50,023 bases of DNA, taken from contig CAYOIN010000004.1 in assembly GCA_964404095.1 (NCBI GenBank), forward strand, positions 1 to 50,023. Direction: 5' to 3'. This stretch comes from CAZLQR01 sp964404095 (GTDB taxonomy: Bacteria; Patescibacteriota; Microgenomatia; UBA1406; GWC2-37-13). A program made the position numbers and the translations under genes. This document shows, piece after piece, positions 8,490-17,441 of the stretch. Numbering within the stretch: the first letter of the stretch is position 1; every line of letters begins with the position of its first letter. The notes beneath the pieces are model-generated. The model saw only the letters and a list, made by a program, of their open reading frames with translations, did no database searches and was not told the DNA's origin.

Positions 8490-9578
8490 TTATTTGATTA
8501 ACTGCTTAATATTGTTTTTATACACTTCGTATGAAAAATTTTTCTGTGCAAAATCATGCGCCTGCACTGCAATGATGTTCGTTGTTGCATCGTTATTCAT
8601 CGAAGCGATCATCTTTTCTTTGAGTTCCGAAAGCGATTGAAAGAGATATCCATTTACCCCATCGGCGATGAGCTCCTTGGGACCACCAGCGTTATAACAA
8701 AAGGGAACTACGCGCATTGCCATTGCTTCGATAGGAGTGATTCCGAGATGTTCCACGAGCTCGGGGTGTTTGCGATCGTCGACTCCGTACCCAGCAAAGT
8801 GCCAGTAGTACCGGGCGGATAGATAGAGCCCGAGCAGCTCGTCGTACGAGACATTTGGTTTAAGGGTTATTCTTGGAGATGCCTTTGCCTTGAGAGCAAG
8901 TTTTTCAAAGTACGGCCGATCTTCCTCTTTCAAACCTCCGGCGAGGACGAGTCGATATCCTTTGAAGATTGCTTCGTTTTTCATAAAGAACTCGATCATT
9001 GTTTCGTGATTCTTTGAGTGGAGTGTCCCAAAAAATCTTCCCACCGAAAGAATGACCGATTCTTTTTTATTCTCAGGTGACTCTAAAAAGTTTTTGTCGA
9101 GAAAGGGGTAGAGTACCGTCGAGCGCACTCCCCATCGAGACAAAAAGGATTGGGTAAAGTGAGAGTTTGCTACAAACTGCCAGTTGAGATGTTTTACACG
9201 ATTTAGTTGTGATGCAAGGTAGAGGTGTCGTTGGGGAACCATGGCGTGCACGATATTTTTCTTCGCTCCAGAGAAAAAATAACTTCCATCACTGATGTAC
9301 AGAAACACATCGTACTCTTTCAGTTTGAGAAATCTCTGAAATGAATTGAGCGACGCATCTTGGAAGATGTTCTTTTCAAACCGTAACTGCTTAAAGGAGA
9401 TATTGAGTCGCTGCTTAATATCCTCCTCAAGGTTTGTATTCCAGTAGATCGTAGGCCGATACCCCAGATCTTCGCAGGTTGCGAGCATCTGGAGGAGATA
9501 CTTCTCTCCACCTCCGAGTACATCGAGGTAGGGATCGTAAAACCCTACATTACGCACGGTTCGCATGGGATTGCTCAT
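8490..9578 (-). CDS. GT4 family glycosyltransferase (GT-B fold)
   Basis: A 362-residue GT-B enzyme. It has the N-terminal GGGEKYLLQ acceptor-domain loop, VANSHFTQSFL, a middle sugar-nucleotide domain (SVGRFFGTLHSKNHE, LAGG) and the retaining GT4 EX7E motif (EHLGITPIEAMA), followed by GGPKELIADGVNGYLF. The overall pattern is close to ALG11/mannosyl-type enzymes. Start ATG 9578 (or 9566) overlaps the end of the preceding GT2 gene by 29 (or 17) bases; a much longer open frame upstream lies inside that gene in another phase and is rejected. Part of the 10332-6022 glycan operon. Confidence 0.85.
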   Translation of the reverse strand: MSNPMRTVRNVGFYDPYLDVLGGGEKYLLQMLATCEDLGYRPTIYWNTNLEEDIKQRLNISFKQLRFEKNIFQDASLNSFQRFLKLKEYDVFLYISDGSYFFSGAKKNIVHAMVPQRHLYLASQLNRVKHLNWQFVANSHFTQSFLSRWGVRSTVLYPFLDKNFLESPENKKESVILSVGRFFGTLHSKNHETMIEFFMKNEAIFKGYRLVLAGGLKEEDRPYFEKLALKAKASPRITLKPNVSYDELLGLYLSARYYWHFAGYGVDDRKHPELVEHLGITPIEAMAMRVVPFCYNAGGPKELIADGVNGYLFQSLSELKEKMIASMNNDATTNIIAVQAHDFAQKNFSYEVYKNNIKQLIK

Positions 9579-10332
9579 AAACAAATAAATAGGTGATGGT
9601 CTTTGAGAATGCTTGGTAGATTGACTCTGCAATTCCTGCAGAACCATCAAGAAATCCAAGATTACGGAACATTCTCCGATAGAGTTCACCAAGGAACTTT
9701 CGCAGAAAGATAATCGGTGAAGCCGCTCTCCCTGCGCGACTGAGAAGTTCCGACTCCGTCCCCTCAAAAATAATTGTTTTTTCAACCATGGCATGAAAGT
9801 TGCCATGAGAGTAGTGGAGGAGTGGTTGGTTGAGATGCAGTACGTCTCCTTCAATGATCGGTGTAGCGTGAATGACCGCCGGCCAGTCCTTCAGCGTGCT
9901 CTTACGGAGCAAACGAGTCTGATAGTCGGGCCACCATCCACCATGCCTCAGCCATGTCGAGGCACCAAAAATATTTTTTCTTGGTACGCGATATGCGCCG
10001 ACCCCAACGCGGGGTTCTGAGCTATCGGACACGAGCTGCTGCACCTCGAGAGCGAGATCCTTCGTGATAACTTCATCGGAGTCGAGTATGAAGAACCAAT
10101 CGGTCGAGATGGTGCGAATACCCTTCATGCGTACCAACTCCACATACTGGACGTGCTCTACTGAATGTACTCGCGCCCCTGCTGCTGTAGCTTTTCGCGC
10201 CGATTGATCGGTGCTTCCAATATCAATCACGATAACGTGTGGGCTCAGCAGCTTTGCGCTCGACACTGCGCGTGCGATATGTTGTTCATCATTTGAGACG
10301 TAGATGAGTACCGATATGTCGTTTTTAGGCAT
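9550..10332 (-). CDS. GT2 family glycosyltransferase (WaaE/KdtX-like)
   Basis: A 260-residue GT-A enzyme with an SVLIYVSNDEQHI N-terminus, VIDIGSTDQSA, the metal motif LDSDEVI, and a downstream WWPDYQTRLLRK/HATPI pattern seen in the WaaE/KdtX heptosyl- or glucosyl-transferase-like group. It opens the minus-strand glycan operon. TATAAT (minus strand 10346-10341) ends 8 bases before its ATG, so the message is probably leaderless. It is divergent from the gene at 10359 across only 26 bases. The donor sugar is unknown, and no LPS context is present. Confidence 0.8.
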   Translation of the reverse strand: MPKNDISVLIYVSNDEQHIARAVSSAKLLSPHVIVIDIGSTDQSARKATAAGARVHSVEHVQYVELVRMKGIRTISTDWFFILDSDEVITKDLALEVQQLVSDSSEPRVGVGAYRVPRKNIFGASTWLRHGGWWPDYQTRLLRKSTLKDWPAVIHATPIIEGDVLHLNQPLLHYSHGNFHAMVEKTIIFEGTESELLSRAGRAASPIIFLRKFLGELYRRMFRNLGFLDGSAGIAESIYQAFSKTITYLFVYEQSHANRA

Positions 10333-10358
10333 TATGTTATATTATAGAACATATAACC
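10333..10358. promoter_or_regulatory. Compact bidirectional promoter between GT2 and GT-C genes
   Basis: Only 26 bases separate divergent starts at 10332 (minus) and 10359 (plus). The minus gene has TATAAT (10346-10341) 8 bases before its ATG. For the plus gene TATTAT (10339-10344) lies 14 bases upstream, so it may have a short leader. Confidence 0.55.
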
Positions 10359-11441
10359 ATGGTAGTTGCCTACGTGATTACGCTAGCGTTATTTGCTCTT
10401 TACTCTTACACGCAGATCGATCTGAATCTAACCTTAAGTAAGATTGGCCCATGGGCACAGTTCAGAAACGCAATGGTGCAGATCGGCTATTTTCATCGGC
10501 CAGAGTCAACCGTTTTATTTCTGATTCTTCTCGCAGCGCTATTCGGAGCGCATTTTTGGTTCATGCAGCATCATCGTAAATATTCACCGCTTACGATTGC
10601 GGCAATCTCAGCAGCGTTACTCCTTGGTGCATACCCGTTTCTTTCTCACGATCTTTTTAACTACATGTTCGACGCAAAGATACTCACGTTCTATCATCAG
10701 AATCCCTATCTCTATCGCGCAATGGATTTTCCACAGGCTCCAGAACTTCTCTTCATGCACTGGGTTCATCGAACCTATCCCTATGGACCTACATTTTTGC
10801 CGATAACGCTTATTCCATCGTTTCTCGGGTTTGGCAAATTCATCATCAGTTATGGACTGTTCCGAATACTGTTCGCGCTCAGCTATCTTCTTGGCGTTTG
10901 GTCACTGTCGAAGATGAATCGAAGCTGGGGATTGTTTTTTGCTACGCACCCACTGGTGCTCGTTGAAGGATTGATGAACAACCACAATGATCTTCTTGCG
11001 GTTGGACTTACGCTGTACGGTATCCAACTCATTCACTCGAACCAGGGACGTTGGGGAAGAGTACTGTTGCTGATCTCTGGGGGTATAAAATATCTGACAC
11101 TTCCATTCGTATACATCGGAAAAAAATCATCTTGGCTTAACCGATCAATCCTGGTATTTGTTCTGTTGCTCTTGGGGTATCTTACCTTTCTCCAGGAGGT
11201 ACAGGCATGGTATTTTCTGGTTTTGTTCGGCTTCCTTCCCTATGGATTCCAATGGCTTCGCGAACTCTGGATCTTCTTTGCAGGTTTGTTGATCAGTTAC
11301 TATCCGTTTGTGCTGTATGGCACCTGGGGGGAACAGATCAACGTAGATCGCAAGCATTTTGTTATGATTGTATTTGCTATGATTAATGCAGCCGTGCTCA
11401 TCGCACGGAGAAAGGTGCTCGTACGTCAGACAACTCTATGA
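10359..11441 (+). CDS. MptB-like polyprenol-phosphate-mannose type GT-C transferase
   Basis: A 360-residue polytopic protein with about nine membrane helices. The motif region SHDLFNYMFDAK, QNPYLYR and TYPYGPTFLP matches mannosyltransferases of the MptA/MptB and GT87 type, which use polyprenyl-phosphate sugars. A second conserved patch, LMNNHNDLLAVGL, is typical of the same group. Its stop overlaps the start of the next GT-C gene by four bases (ATGA), so the two are translationally coupled. The exact sugar is not readable. Confidence 0.75.
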   Translation: MVVAYVITLALFALYSYTQIDLNLTLSKIGPWAQFRNAMVQIGYFHRPESTVLFLILLAALFGAHFWFMQHHRKYSPLTIAAISAALLLGAYPFLSHDLFNYMFDAKILTFYHQNPYLYRAMDFPQAPELLFMHWVHRTYPYGPTFLPITLIPSFLGFGKFIISYGLFRILFALSYLLGVWSLSKMNRSWGLFFATHPLVLVEGLMNNHNDLLAVGLTLYGIQLIHSNQGRWGRVLLLISGGIKYLTLPFVYIGKKSSWLNRSILVFVLLLLGYLTFLQEVQAWYFLVLFGFLPYGFQWLRELWIFFAGLLISYYPFVLYGTWGEQINVDRKHFVMIVFAMINAAVLIARRKVLVRQTTL

Positions 11442-13087
11442 AGCGACTATTTGGTTTAGTTAAGAATCACCTCCCGACTATTCTTTTATACGGAGTGATC
11501 TGTTGTCTCTTTGTTGTGACGAGTAGATACGTAGATTATCCTGATGAGTACATCAATCTCCTTGCCGGAAAAACAATATTGAACGGCGGGCTTCCCTATA
11601 AAGATTTTTGGGATCACCACCTTCCATTTGCATGGTACTCAGGAGCCGTTATGCTGCTACTTACTGGACAGTCGTTTGTGAAAACGCGGCTCTTGTGGGC
11701 ACTCCTGCAGTTCGGTTCCTTTGTGGTGTTGGACCGGTGGCTGCAAAAAAGACACCACGCGATTCTCAGACCGTTCCGCGCGTTCATGCTGGTCTATCCT
11801 GCACTTGCGCTCTACTTTTGGTTCCATCTATTCCTCGCCGATAGTCTTGCGGTGTTGTTCTTTAGTCTTGCGTTCTGGATGCTCCTTGCGGAGACGTTTA
11901 CAAAGTCTCGATCGGTGCGAACACTGTATCTATCATCGTTCTTTGTATTTTGTATGGTGATGTCATCTGCGACCTTTCTCTACATGGGAGCTGTTCTCTA
12001 CCTCTGGCACGCTTACTTATTGGGATGGAAGCCGAATAGCGCAATGGTGAAGTTAGTCGGTTGGTCGTTGCTTCCGTACGGACTGTTCGTTGGTATTCTC
12101 ATGATGACGAATACCTGGAATGAGTTCTATTTTGCAAACTTTGTCTACAACACGAAGTACTACATCAGTATCCCGAACTACGTACGCGGCGCTCACTTTA
12201 ACCCAATCAAGTTTAGTCTGACACTGGTTGCAAACTTTCTCGATGGCTATCTTCCATTGCTTTCACAGATCAAGCATCTCGATCTCTATCTCCCGGTAGG
12301 AACGATGGCAGGGCTTGGTACACTCAGCCTGATCGGCATTTTCTTTGCGAAGGATTGGATTCTTGGCGTTCTGTTCTTTTTTCTTGTTGCACTGTCTGCT
12401 CCACGGAGTAATCTACAGGCATTTCACGAAACGGACTACCAGTCTGCAATGTTTTTGGTGCTCGGTCTTTCTTCTACGGTCGTTGCGCTATGGCAGTTAT
12501 TTGAGACGAAAGCGAAGGAGGAGTGGCTTGCAGATTTCCAGCGAGTGGTTCGATTTGTACTCCTGACATTCTTCATTTTCACCACGATCTTCTTAATCGC
12601 ACACTCATTTCAAGTAGGGTACAAGCTGTATACACAGAAGTTTCCTTCGATCCATAACGGAGGAGCAGCTGCGCAGTTCGTCGATGAAGTCCTCAAGGAC
12701 GGTGACTATTATTTTGTCGGCCCATATGAGCCGCATGAGTCGTTCTATGTGCAGAAGGGTCGGTGGACGGGAAAGCACCCATCACTCCTCCCTCAGTTCC
12801 GAGAGGGTCCAGAGCTACGTGCTTCATTTTTAGCACAGTTTAACGAACATCCACCGAAGATAGTTATCTATAAACAGAGCGCCTCGATATTTCAGACCCC
12901 TGCACTTGAGTTCGGGAAGTTTTTTCTCGACTGGATGAAGGAGTCATATACGCCTCTCGAGAAGGTGAAGGGCGTTGAGATATTGAAAAATCCAACCGGA
13001 GTTGATCTGAAGGCGGACCTCCATATCCGAACAGAAGATCTTGGTGAGGTGCTTCGTTCTCTCCAAGAAAAAGGCTACATTGAGTAA
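11438..13087 (+). CDS. GT39-like membrane glycosyltransferase (GT-C fold)
   Basis: A 549-residue polytopic enzyme. The acidic pair in the first outer loop (YPDEYINLLAGK) followed by GGLPYKDFWDHHLP is the hallmark of the dolichyl-phosphate-mannose transferase/ArnT-like superfamily. About ten helices precede a soluble C-terminal domain of about 150 residues (from about 400) that probably lies outside the cell. It starts inside the stop of the upstream MptB-like gene, so both belong to one operon. Substrate unknown. Confidence 0.75.
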   Translation: MKRLFGLVKNHLPTILLYGVICCLFVVTSRYVDYPDEYINLLAGKTILNGGLPYKDFWDHHLPFAWYSGAVMLLLTGQSFVKTRLLWALLQFGSFVVLDRWLQKRHHAILRPFRAFMLVYPALALYFWFHLFLADSLAVLFFSLAFWMLLAETFTKSRSVRTLYLSSFFVFCMVMSSATFLYMGAVLYLWHAYLLGWKPNSAMVKLVGWSLLPYGLFVGILMMTNTWNEFYFANFVYNTKYYISIPNYVRGAHFNPIKFSLTLVANFLDGYLPLLSQIKHLDLYLPVGTMAGLGTLSLIGIFFAKDWILGVLFFFLVALSAPRSNLQAFHETDYQSAMFLVLGLSSTVVALWQLFETKAKEEWLADFQRVVRFVLLTFFIFTTIFLIAHSFQVGYKLYTQKFPSIHNGGAAAQFVDEVLKDGDYYFVGPYEPHESFYVQKGRWTGKHPSLLPQFREGPELRASFLAQFNEHPPKIVIYKQSASIFQTPALEFGKFFLDWMKESYTPLEKVKGVEILKNPTGVDLKADLHIRTEDLGEVLRSLQEKGYIE

Positions 13088-13129
13088 TATTCGTTGAAAT
13101 AGCTTCATTTTTTGGTATAGTAGGTGACT

Positions 13130-13480
13130 ATGGAACGTCGTGGTCCTGAACATGGCCGGAACTACTGGCAGAGCGTAAAAGAAACCGTTCGATCTCGCAT
13201 TGAAAGCGCTGATACCCATCTCATTACATTCTTCGGAAAGCGGCTGAAAGAAGTGCAGACTATGGCAAGAGCAAAATTTCATCTTGGAGAAGATACGATT
13301 AATGAATCACAGCGCAACATTGTGCGCGAACGATTCGAGCGTGGTTTCAGTCGTCTTGGATTCCAGCCGGGAGCTGGTGAGACGATAGCGAAAGCCATTT
13401 TGGAGGTGTTTGAAAATGAGCAGAGGGTCGAACGTGCGAGAATTTCAGGTCAGAAACCGAAAAAGTTTTTCAGAATGTGA
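13130..13480 (+). CDS. Small protein resembling chorismate mutase type II
   Basis: A 116-residue, mostly helical protein. The order Arg (SRIESAD), Arg (GKRLKEV), Lys (MARAKF) and Arg (ESQRNIV) spaced over 50 residues resembles the active-site layout of AroQ-type chorismate mutases, although the Glu normally after the last Arg is Asn here. The C-terminal helix has an Asn-Glu-Gln stretch. No other shikimate gene is visible, so the natural substrate may differ. ATG 13130 follows TATAGT (13116-13121) by 8 bases, which favours it over GTG 13124. Its 3' end overlaps the convergent GT2 gene by 31 bases. Family call is tentative. Confidence 0.5.
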   Translation: MERRGPEHGRNYWQSVKETVRSRIESADTHLITFFGKRLKEVQTMARAKFHLGEDTINESQRNIVRERFERGFSRLGFQPGAGETIAKAILEVFENEQRVERARISGQKPKKFFRM

Positions 13481-14262
13481 ACCTTCGTTTTGAGTGGTGC
13501 GTACCGCAGTGCAAACTTCACCAAATTCTTTCGTTGATACTTCTTATGAAGCGTCGAGCCAGAGCCATCGGTCGACTGGGATACCATGTGCCAGATCTTG
13601 ATTGATGGGTCGTAGACGAGTGCGACATTCTTGCGTTTGGCTCGTTCGCAGTAGTCAGCATCTTCGTAGTAGAGAAAATATGATTCGTCCCAGTACCCGA
13701 GCTGGTGAAGAACAGCTTCATCAAAGGCCATAAAGCATCCCGTAATGAACGATGTTCGTTCAGGTTGAGTGAACTGACCTCGATCAATCTCATCGACTCC
13801 ACGATGTGCTGGTTGGCTGTGCGCCCAGTCAACGTATCCACCAGCATACCAGAAGACCTTTCCAAGGTCTTTTTTTGAATAGCGATCATGATGGAACTCA
13901 TACCCCGGAGCGTAGTAAATAGCTCCGCCAATGAGTGTATCAGGATTTTTTTTGATTGCAGTGATTGTTGTATCGACGAAGTCCTTTGCTACAAACGTAT
14001 CATCATTGATCACGCAAAACAATTTCTGGCCGCGATTGCGTGCTTCTTTCAGTCCTTCATTGACACCGGCTGCGTATCCTCGATTGGGTCGGTGAAGTAT
14101 CTGGATGTCACAGTGACTCGTTGTCGGATACGGTATCTCATTACCGGATATATCGACGATGTAGAGCGTTATGTTTCCCTGTGTATTGTCGAGAGACTCA
14201 AGCAGTTTGGGGATTGCTTTCTTGTTGTAGGAAACGGTGATTACTGCCAGCTGATCAGACAT
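13450..14262 (-). CDS. GT2 family glycosyltransferase (rhamnosyltransferase-like)
   Basis: A 270-residue GT-A enzyme with VITVSYNKK, PNRGYAAGVNEGL, the NDDT metal motif (CVINDDTFV), an ITGCFMAFDE patch and YYEDADYCERAKRK, the pattern of the WbbL/GT2 rhamnosyl or galactofuranosyl group. Its start overlaps the end of the flippase gene by eight bases, so it is translated from the same message. It ends by overlapping the convergent chorismate-mutase-like gene. Likely adds a sugar to a lipid-linked glycan on the cytoplasmic side. Confidence 0.85.
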   Translation of the reverse strand: MSDQLAVITVSYNKKAIPKLLESLDNTQGNITLYIVDISGNEIPYPTTSHCDIQILHRPNRGYAAGVNEGLKEARNRGQKLFCVINDDTFVAKDFVDTTITAIKKNPDTLIGGAIYYAPGYEFHHDRYSKKDLGKVFWYAGGYVDWAHSQPAHRGVDEIDRGQFTQPERTSFITGCFMAFDEAVLHQLGYWDESYFLYYEDADYCERAKRKNVALVYDPSIKIWHMVSQSTDGSGSTLHKKYQRKNLVKFALRYAPLKTKVHILKNFFGF

Positions 14263-15706
14263 GAGTGCGTTTGAGTTCTAATAATTCGTGTAAGATATTT
14301 GTTCGAAAAACGTAGGTCATAAGTCCGAAATACGTAACAGCTCCCACCAACAGGGTAAACAGGAAGCCAACGCCATCAACCGCTGGAATAGCGACATGCA
14401 TACCAAAGAGAACCAGACCCATACCACCGCTTGCCATAAGTGGTCGATAGATGGATGGTAGGATCTTCATCTGGAGCGTTGACTTCACCTTGATCAGGAG
14501 GAGGCCGAGCGTTGAGGAGACGATGATGTGCGTAATTGGGAATCCATACTGTTGAAATCGAGCGGTCATGATCGGGGTGAGAATCCAGGTTACGGCAGTG
14601 ATTAGGAACATAAATGAAAATGTTATCTTCACCTTACCGAGCGCATTAAAGAGTGCCATAAACGGGGCAGAGAACGAAACAATGAGCGATGACAGTGCGA
14701 AGATATAGAACAGGGGAATTGCCGGTTCCCACTTGCTGTACTGTGGAATGAGCTTCACTAACATCGGCAGAGCAAACATCATCCCGACCAGAACTGGTGC
14801 AAGAAGCATCGTCTGGTAGTACAACAGTTTGTGACTGATATTTCGCAATTTTTCTTTGTCATCTTGGACACGTGCCATCACCGGAAAGAGTACTCTTCCT
14901 ACGTTATCCATGAATACCCGAAGCGGCGCATCTGCCCATTTTTTTGCCCATCCAACATACCCAAGGAGTTCGAAGCCAAGAATTTTTCCCAGAAAAAGGG
15001 TAATAAGGTCATCCTTGAATAACGCGAGGAACGAGGTTGCTTGAAATGGTACGCCGAATGAGAGGAGGGTCTTGAGCGATCGTTTATGAATACCGAGTTG
15101 TGGGGTCCACGGTGAAATTTTATAAATCATCACCAGTCCAACGATGGCTCTCAGCAATACAGCATAGGTGAAGCTCATCAGGCTGAACTGAAGAATTGCC
15201 AACACAGAGACCGCAGTATAGAACAGGGTATTCTCAACCACCTGTACATACACAACCTTGTTGAACTGTATATGTCGTTCCAGAAACACCGATGGTATGG
15301 TTTTCAGAGAAGAAACAAAGAACGAGAACAGAAGCGCCCAATAGAGATATATTCCCTCTTGAGGAAGGTCGTAAAATGATCGAACAAAAGGAGTGATCGT
15401 AAATCCAACGCTGATGAGCGTCACGATGAGGGCCTGTTGTACGGTGAAGGTTGTTCTCACATCATCGTCGGTCATCTCCTTCTTTTGGATGAGCGACGCT
15501 GCAAGTCCAAAGTCGGAAAAGTAGTTGAGAAGTGCGATAACCGAAAGAACTGTAATGTAGATACCGAAGATATGGGGACTCAGGAGAATGGTAACAATGA
15601 GATTCGCTACCAGTCCTAAGATAGCAGAGTATCCACTCTGAAAGAACAGGCTGATAGTGCTGATAAATCCTCTTCGTTTAAGTTCGTCCTTACTGAGCGT
15701 ATCCAT
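14255..15706 (-). CDS. Polysaccharide flippase, Wzx/MOP family
   Basis: A 483-residue protein with about 12-14 hydrophobic helices and the family's opening pattern (SLFFQSGYSAILGLVANLI) and NYFSDFGLAASLIQKKE. These proteins move undecaprenyl-linked glycans across the membrane. The first helix follows a short polar N-terminus. ATG 15706 is the first sensible start, but a TATAAT on this strand overlaps it, so the true promoter lies further upstream, inside the opposite gene, or the start differs. The GT2 gene at 14262 is translationally coupled downstream. It fits a lipid-linked glycan export pathway with the surrounding transferases. Confidence 0.85.
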   Translation of the reverse strand: MDTLSKDELKRRGFISTISLFFQSGYSAILGLVANLIVTILLSPHIFGIYITVLSVIALLNYFSDFGLAASLIQKKEMTDDDVRTTFTVQQALIVTLISVGFTITPFVRSFYDLPQEGIYLYWALLFSFFVSSLKTIPSVFLERHIQFNKVVYVQVVENTLFYTAVSVLAILQFSLMSFTYAVLLRAIVGLVMIYKISPWTPQLGIHKRSLKTLLSFGVPFQATSFLALFKDDLITLFLGKILGFELLGYVGWAKKWADAPLRVFMDNVGRVLFPVMARVQDDKEKLRNISHKLLYYQTMLLAPVLVGMMFALPMLVKLIPQYSKWEPAIPLFYIFALSSLIVSFSAPFMALFNALGKVKITFSFMFLITAVTWILTPIMTARFQQYGFPITHIIVSSTLGLLLIKVKSTLQMKILPSIYRPLMASGGMGLVLFGMHVAIPAVDGVGFLFTLLVGAVTYFGLMTYVFRTNILHELLELKRTHV

Positions 15707-15719
15707 TATAATAATTTCA

Positions 15720-17441
15720 ATGTTTTTACTGCTTGTACTGATTATAACAATTCCTGCATTTATTAGTCTTCTGAACCCTTGGTACTTTTCCATGCATGAC
15801 TTTCAACACGTCGCGCGACTGTTTCTGCTTGACACCGGTATTCATCAAGGGACGCTCTTCCCACGATGGGTCGATATGCTGGGATTTAATTTTGGATATC
15901 CACTCTTCAACTTTTATCCTCCGCTGATCTACTACATCGCTGAGATCGCGCGATTGATGGGGGCGTCCTATACCTGGGCAATCAAGGCGATGGTCATCGC
16001 AGGATATCTTGTTGGCGCAGTTGGTGTGTACTTGCTTGGAAGAACGCTATTTATGAAGCGGGTTTCAGCCGTGGTTGCATCGGTGCTTTTTACTTTTTTT
16101 ACCTATCACGCAACGTTGGTATTCGTACGAGGAGCATTTGCAGAGTTTTGGGGAATGAATCTGCTTCCGTATGCATTTCTTTCACTTGAACATCTCAGAG
16201 AGCGTAAGTCGGCGCAGTCTGCGGCATGGTTCGGATTGGTATTTGCCCTCATCGTGTTATCTCATGTGTTTGTTGCGTTTCCGTTTATCATATTCTGTGG
16301 AACGTATGTGCTCCTTACCCTGCCGTGGGAAAAGAGCAAGATCAGATATCTTGTTTCGATGATGGTTGGTGGATCGATGGGGTTAGGGCTGTCAGCATTT
16401 TTTTGGCTCCCCTCCATGCTGGAGAGATCGTTTACGCTCGTAGACACCATTCTTACTCGGGAGCTTGCCTCGTACACCATACATTTCGTACAGCCGATGC
16501 AGTTGTGGTTTTCACCGTGGGGGTATGGGGGATCCGGTGCCGGTTACGCAGATGGGATGAGCTTTCAGCTCGGAAAGCTGCACATCCTTGCAGCGCTCGG
16601 TTCGTTTCTCTTATTTTCATTCGGTCTTCTCAGAAAAAAAATAACTCAGCCAACGGTGATTCGATATGGTTCATATGTGGTATTACTATGTGTGTCGTTA
16701 TTTCTCACGACCGAATACTCACGACCGGTATGGGATGCGATACCTCAGCTCCAGTATCTCCAGTTTCCTTGGAGGATGCTATCGTTTACCGGTCTCTTTA
16801 TTGCGATTGTTGGCGCATACGCGCTTGATATGCTCTTCTCCAGTGAGGTGGTCAGACCACGCGCTCTCGTTCAGTTCGCTCTTGGCACAGTGATTGTTGT
16901 GGCAGTTGTGTTTCAGTATGGGAAGTACTTCAAGCCACTGGGTTATCTTATGGTGAAGGACAGCTCGCTCACGTCCTTTGCGGAGATCACCTGGAGGGTA
17001 AGTCGTAGCTCATTTGAATTTAGTCCTCATGGTGTACCGCTCACCATGTCGCCATACGGTACGAGTATCCTTGACATTGATCAAATAGATATTCCCACAC
17101 TACCATTTCAGACTCAGCAGAACAGCGTAGTGGTGAATGTTGTGAAGAATCACTTTAACCACAAGGCATTTGAGGTAACCGCTCCAGAGGAATCTCTGTT
17201 TCAGCTGAACACATTTTATTTTCCGGGATGGGTCGCAGTGCTTGACGGAACACCAATTAAGATCAATAGCATGAATCGATACAATCTCATTCGAGTCCAG
17301 ATCCCAACAGGAAGTCATCTGCTTGAGTTTCGATTTGAGGACACCCCTGTCAGAAGAGCTGCAAATGGAGCATCGGGTCTTACGGTGTTCGTGGTGTTGT
17401 CACTGCTTGGCATCGGTCAGCTCAAGAAGCGTAAAGCGTGA
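15720..17441 (+). CDS. Large membrane protein of the PTPS-related/YfhO-like type
   Basis: A 573-residue protein with about 11 helices and a C-terminal outside domain. The early sequence HDFQHVARL, then FPRWVDMLGFNFGYPLFNFYPPL, is characteristic of the family labelled 6-pyruvoyl-tetrahydropterin synthase-related membrane domain, which despite its name resembles GT-C glycosyltransferases. ATG 15720 was chosen because TATAAT (15707-15712) ends 7 bases before it. The gene overlaps the convergent GT39-like gene by 42 bases at the 3' end. Probably acts on surface glycans; substrate unknown. Confidence 0.75.
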   Translation: MFLLLVLIITIPAFISLLNPWYFSMHDFQHVARLFLLDTGIHQGTLFPRWVDMLGFNFGYPLFNFYPPLIYYIAEIARLMGASYTWAIKAMVIAGYLVGAVGVYLLGRTLFMKRVSAVVASVLFTFFTYHATLVFVRGAFAEFWGMNLLPYAFLSLEHLRERKSAQSAAWFGLVFALIVLSHVFVAFPFIIFCGTYVLLTLPWEKSKIRYLVSMMVGGSMGLGLSAFFWLPSMLERSFTLVDTILTRELASYTIHFVQPMQLWFSPWGYGGSGAGYADGMSFQLGKLHILAALGSFLLFSFGLLRKKITQPTVIRYGSYVVLLCVSLFLTTEYSRPVWDAIPQLQYLQFPWRMLSFTGLFIAIVGAYALDMLFSSEVVRPRALVQFALGTVIVVAVVFQYGKYFKPLGYLMVKDSSLTSFAEITWRVSRSSFEFSPHGVPLTMSPYGTSILDIDQIDIPTLPFQTQQNSVVVNVVKNHFNHKAFEVTAPEESLFQLNTFYFPGWVAVLDGTPIKINSMNRYNLIRVQIPTGSHLLEFRFEDTPVRRAANGASGLTVFVVLSLLGIGQLKKRKA

